Below, one piece after another: positions 41,638-44,390 of a stretch of 44,390 nt of DNA. The stretch is from Desulfurivibrio sp. (lineage in GTDB: Bacteria > Desulfobacterota > Desulfobulbia > Desulfobulbales > Desulfurivibrionaceae), in assembly GCA_013791995.1 (NCBI GenBank), contig VMSS01000149.1:1-44390 (forward strand). Direction: 5' to 3'. Position 1 is the first letter of the stretch. Every line of letters starts with the position of its first letter. Under the pieces are notes generated by a model. That model saw only the letters and a program-made list of their open reading frames with translations, did no database searches and was not told where the DNA came from. The translations under genes were made by a program, and so were the position numbers.

Positions 41638-42057
41638 ATGGATCGCACATCTTGTGTCACAGAGATAAAAAACCCCACAGCCTTCCTGAATAGTCTTGGA
41701 TCACCAGCTCTTCTTCTACAAGCTGTTCCAAGACAAGTCGTAACGGCAAATAAAAAGGCCTGTGAATTATTTGCTAAACGTCTGGATCAAATTGAGGGGT
41801 ACAGAGGAGGCCAAGTCTTTGATTGCGTTCACGCTTTTACAGAAGCAGGGTGCGGATTAGACCCCAACTGTGAAAACTGCAAAATTAAAAACGCAATCGT
41901 AGATACCTTTGCAACCGGAAATTCACACAGCCATGTCCGCACCATTCTGGACATCAAAAAACAGACAAAAATCACTCACCATGAAATGCAAGTATCAACC
42001 GAGAAAATCGGAGATTTTGCCCTCGTAACCATCGAAAAATACAGAATACAAGCATAA
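41638..42057 (+). CDS. Cys-rich PAS-like sensor protein
   Basis: A 139-residue protein with PAS-like content (SPALLLQAVPRQVVTANKKACELF, VFDCVHAF...) and the cysteine set AGCGLDPNCENCKIKNAI (Cys63, 72, 78, 81). This Cys-containing PAS form is familiar from Desulfobacterota sensor proteins, where it is thought to bind a metal or cluster. There is no output domain, so it may act as a free sensor. ATG 41638 with AGAG upstream is used, not the TTG at 41575. Confidence 0.72.
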   Translation: MDRTSCVTEIKNPTAFLNSLGSPALLLQAVPRQVVTANKKACELFAKRLDQIEGYRGGQVFDCVHAFTEAGCGLDPNCENCKIKNAIVDTFATGNSHSHVRTILDIKKQTKITHHEMQVSTEKIGDFALVTIEKYRIQA

Positions 42058-42086
42058 CAATGCCCGTGTGTGAAGGAAAAGCAAGA

Positions 42087-42503
42087 ATGACCCTGGAACA
42101 CCTCTGGTCCAAACTGGCAGACATCGAAGCCAAGTCCGGCATGAAATGCGGGCGGCCTGACAAGTGCAATGCCGACTGCTGCCACCCCTCCATCATGGGA
42201 GGCGTACCGGGTGTCACCCCGCCGGAGACCGAAGTGATCAATACCTTTTTGGCACAGCAGAAGGGATTCCGCTTTTATGAAGCAGGCCTTGATGGTTGCA
42301 AGTTTTTGGGCAAGGACGGGCTGTGCCGGATTTATCCTGTCCGACCCATCGACTGCCGGGTCCATTTCTGCAAAGAGAACTCGCTGGAAAGCCAGCCCAA
42401 CCCCGAGATCGTATCCCTGGTGGCAGAGTACCATGCCCGCCATGAAGCGGCGTTTATGGCAACGGAACTGATTGATTCGTTCCGGTTTTTGGGGGAGCAG
42501 TAG
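42087..42503 (+). CDS. YkgJ-family Cys-cluster protein
   Basis: A 138-residue protein with the YkgJ motif: CGRPDKCNADCCHP (Cys21, 27, 31, 32), CKFLGKDGLCRIYPVRPIDCRVHFC (Cys71, 80, 90, 95). These proteins are proposed zinc- or iron-chelating, with no defined role. GAAGGA lies 9 bases before ATG 42087, which is therefore preferred to 42060. It follows the Cys-PAS gene with a 29-base gap. Confidence 0.85.
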   Translation: MTLEHLWSKLADIEAKSGMKCGRPDKCNADCCHPSIMGGVPGVTPPETEVINTFLAQQKGFRFYEAGLDGCKFLGKDGLCRIYPVRPIDCRVHFCKENSLESQPNPEIVSLVAEYHARHEAAFMATELIDSFRFLGEQ

Positions 42504-42559
42504 GGATTGCCGTCGCTCCCGACGCTGTCCTTTGCTCCAGAAAGGAGAAAAAACCGTAG

Positions 42560-43942
42560 ATGATTACAACCTTGCTGGTGATAGCCGGAATTCTCTATCT
42601 GGCCCTGCAGCTTGAGGACACCTTTAAAATCCCCTCGCCCCTTGGGTTGATTGCCCTCTCCTTTGCGGCGCATTACGGCTTTCAGCAGGTGCCGGTGCTG
42701 ACCGGCGATGCCCCGCACTTCGCGGCCCTGGTTGTTTTCCTTTTGCCGATCCTGCTGATCTCCGACTCGCTGGAGATCAAGCTTGCCGACCTGAAAGAGC
42801 ATGGCTTGAGCCTGCTCTACCTCTCGGTGGTGGCAGCGGGCCTCTCGCTGGTCATGGCCTTGCTTGTTTCCGACTGGCTCTTTGCCGACTACAACCTCTC
42901 CACTGCCGCGATCATCGTCCTCTTTGCCATGGTCCTGGCCACCGATCCGGTTTCCGTGGTCAGCATCTTTTCCAAATTCGAATTGCCGCACCGACTGAAG
43001 ATTCTCGCCGAGGGCGAAAGCCTGTTCAACGATGCCACGGCGCTGATCGTCTTTGTCTTTGTCGGGCTCTTTGCCCTGGGCGGCGGGGAGATCACCCCCG
43101 CTTACGTGGCCGAGATCAGCCTGGCCGTGGTCTTTGGCTCTTTGGCGGTGGGGGTGGGGATCGGCTTTGTCGGCTTGGCCGTGATGAAAACCACCACCAA
43201 CCGGATCGCCGAGATGATGGTGCTGATCCTGACCGGCTACGGCGCCTTCCAACTGGCGGAACATGTCTATGCGCTGCTCAACGTGCTGGGGGCGCACTCG
43301 CACTTGCATCTTTCCGGCATCCTGTCCTGTATCTTCGCTACGATCACCGTGCATCATGTGATGACCCAGGCCATCGCCGAAGAGAGCCACCAGATCGACA
43401 GGGAAGAGGTGGTACTCAAGATCGAGGCCCGGGACCAGGCCGTCACCTCCAGCATGATCGACAGTGTAATGCATCGCATCAAGACCACCATCGAAGAGCG
43501 GGATCGCCACCTGCGCACCAAGGAGGATGTACAACTCCTGGCCCTGGTGGCCAATACCGTTTTGTTTGTGGCCATGGCCGAGATGATCGACCTAAGACTG
43601 CTCTTACAATACCGAACTGAAATCCTGGTGATGTTTCTCGGTACCACCCTGATCCGCGCCGCAATGATTGGGCTCTTTGCCGTGATCACCAACCGAACCG
43701 ACAAGATGGTAAATGTCGGTTTCCGCTGGTGGGGCGTGCTCACCTTTGCCGGTATCAAGGGTGGCCTTTCCATTGTCATGCTGACCATGATCCCCACCTC
43801 GTTTGCGCATTTTGAGATGTTCAAGGCGATTGTGGTCGGCATCATCATGCTTTCCACCTTCATCTATTCAGGAATTTTGCTGACTTTCATCAGGCTGAAC
43901 CGGGAGGTATTCCGGGAAGAACTGGCTGGTGAGACGCATTGA
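42560..43942 (+). CDS. CPA1-type Na+/H+ antiporter
   Basis: A 460-residue cation:proton antiporter with about 12 helices. Conserved segments include MVLATDPVSVVSIFSKFELPHRLKILAEGESLFNDATALIVF (the ion-binding TDP/ND region) and WWGVLTFAGIKGGLSIVML. A soluble helical insert (EEVVLKIEARDQAVTSSMIDSVMHRIK...) near residue 275-310 is unusual. AAAGGAG precedes the ATG. It exchanges Na+ or K+ for H+ in the inner membrane. The cations may differ from the P-type pump. Confidence 0.9.
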   Translation: MITTLLVIAGILYLALQLEDTFKIPSPLGLIALSFAAHYGFQQVPVLTGDAPHFAALVVFLLPILLISDSLEIKLADLKEHGLSLLYLSVVAAGLSLVMALLVSDWLFADYNLSTAAIIVLFAMVLATDPVSVVSIFSKFELPHRLKILAEGESLFNDATALIVFVFVGLFALGGGEITPAYVAEISLAVVFGSLAVGVGIGFVGLAVMKTTTNRIAEMMVLILTGYGAFQLAEHVYALLNVLGAHSHLHLSGILSCIFATITVHHVMTQAIAEESHQIDREEVVLKIEARDQAVTSSMIDSVMHRIKTTIEERDRHLRTKEDVQLLALVANTVLFVAMAEMIDLRLLLQYRTEILVMFLGTTLIRAAMIGLFAVITNRTDKMVNVGFRWWGVLTFAGIKGGLSIVMLTMIPTSFAHFEMFKAIVVGIIMLSTFIYSGILLTFIRLNREVFREELAGETH

Positions 43943-44336
43943 TGGTTTATTTGCAGAATGTGGTCGATGGCGAGTCCCATTCCTGTTTGGGGCCCTCACT
44001 ATTTTGCCGTAGGATCATTTTTCTGAAACATCTTAGAATCGATCGACTCATCCAGCGAGACAAAATGACTCGTTATTCGCCGTGTGTTGGGTTATAATGA
44101 CACAGTTAAGTTTTTTTCATTTGGGTACGGGATGTTACATGTTTTAAAACATTTTCTGCGCCTGTTTCCCCTCTTCCGTTGTCTGTGCACGGGACACAAT
44201 GACCCAGTCGCAAATCAGGTCACTCAGGCAATAGGTTGATTTGCCATCTCTTTTCGCAATGGCGCAAAACATGCAAGATGATGCCTCTTGAACTGAACTG
44301 AGTCTTAAGTGATATCCAGCTTATGAGGGCACACAA
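43943..44336. other. gene-free gap before a probable Fe-alcohol dehydrogenase
   Basis: About 390 bases without a convincing ORF. TATAAT at about 44092 (GGGTTATAATGAC) and TTGAAC at 44289 are promoter-like but lack good partners. The end of the gap is AT-rich, with TGAGGG as a likely ribosome-binding site before the following GTG. Confidence 0.5.
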
Positions 44337-44390
44337 GTGGAAGCAATTATAGAAACAACAAAATTCGCTATCCCCGAAATTATCTTTGGC
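44337..44390 (+). CDS. probable iron-containing alcohol dehydrogenase, N-terminus only
   Basis: GTG opens a frame reading VEAIIETTKFAIPEIIFG, which matches the typical start of iron-containing alcohol dehydrogenases (FxxPExxFG). TGAGGG precedes it by about 9 bases. Only 18 codons are in the window, so the family call is tentative. Confidence 0.5.
   Translation, partial: MEAIIETTKFAIPEIIFG

Overview
The window is chromosomal DNA, mostly GC-rich, from a Gram-negative bacterium. LptF/LptG, an Mla-type lipid ABC operon and a secretin all require an outer membrane. A DUF6178 protein, a C_GCAxxG_C_C redox protein, a RACo-like corrinoid activator, a Cys-rich PAS protein and a 2-hydroxyacyl-CoA dehydratase-type activase together suggest an anaerobic Desulfobacterota lineage, perhaps near Desulfobulbales. 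That placement is inference from gene content; no marker gene was compared.

Layout. 1-900: 5' part of a RACo-like ASKHA protein (minus). 1251-3517: lptF-lptG. 3617-5302: a compact, apparently undescribed cluster of a HgdB-like protein, a HgdC-like Fe-S activase and a small Cys protein. 5519-8354: a secreted lipase and a TPR-secretin lipoprotein. 8382-10386 (minus): an Elp3-type radical SAM protein and RNase III. 10535-10610: tRNA-Cys with terminator. 10745-12194: a foreign-looking patch with three small genes and one integron attC site but no integrase. 12278-14706: YihY and DUF6178. 15031-18927 (minus): mlaE-mlaF-mlaD-pqiC. 19151-21270 (minus): CheZ-like phosphatase and PilZ protein. 21428-24758: cysteine hydrolase, asnS, methyltransferase, cold-shock protein. 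25298-29553: MarC, universal stress protein and a P2-type cation ATPase. 29709-32318: HDOD protein, Dus, C_GCAxxG_C_C. 32619-35207: clpB. 35704-38706: MscS channel and a beta-CASP nuclease. 38875-40513: a second AT-rich patch with a flavodoxin-fold oxidoreductase, an IS3 remnant and a nitroreductase. 40657-43942: a PPGNPDDA-repeat protein, hemerythrin, Cys-PAS, YkgJ and a CPA1 antiporter. The window ends in the first codons of a probable Fe-alcohol dehydrogenase.

The most striking layer is repetitive. (1) A palindromic MITE-like element of about 128 bp occurs at 1118-1245 and 16655-16783, with a decayed copy at 9427-9493. One copy separates mlaF from mlaD and has a 15-bp direct repeat around it. 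Another abuts the lptF start codon. The third contributes codons to the radical SAM reading frame. (2) A leader of about 125 bp is shared by the two foreign patches (10745 and 38875). (3) A dispersed family with core TTCGCCCTGAGCCTGTCGAA recurs in intergenic gaps, including a three-copy 43-bp tandem array.

The best candidate for an undescribed system is the 3617-5302 cluster: a miniature relative of the 2-hydroxyacyl-CoA dehydratase/activase pair that retains likely nucleotide-binding and [4Fe-4S] cysteine motifs.
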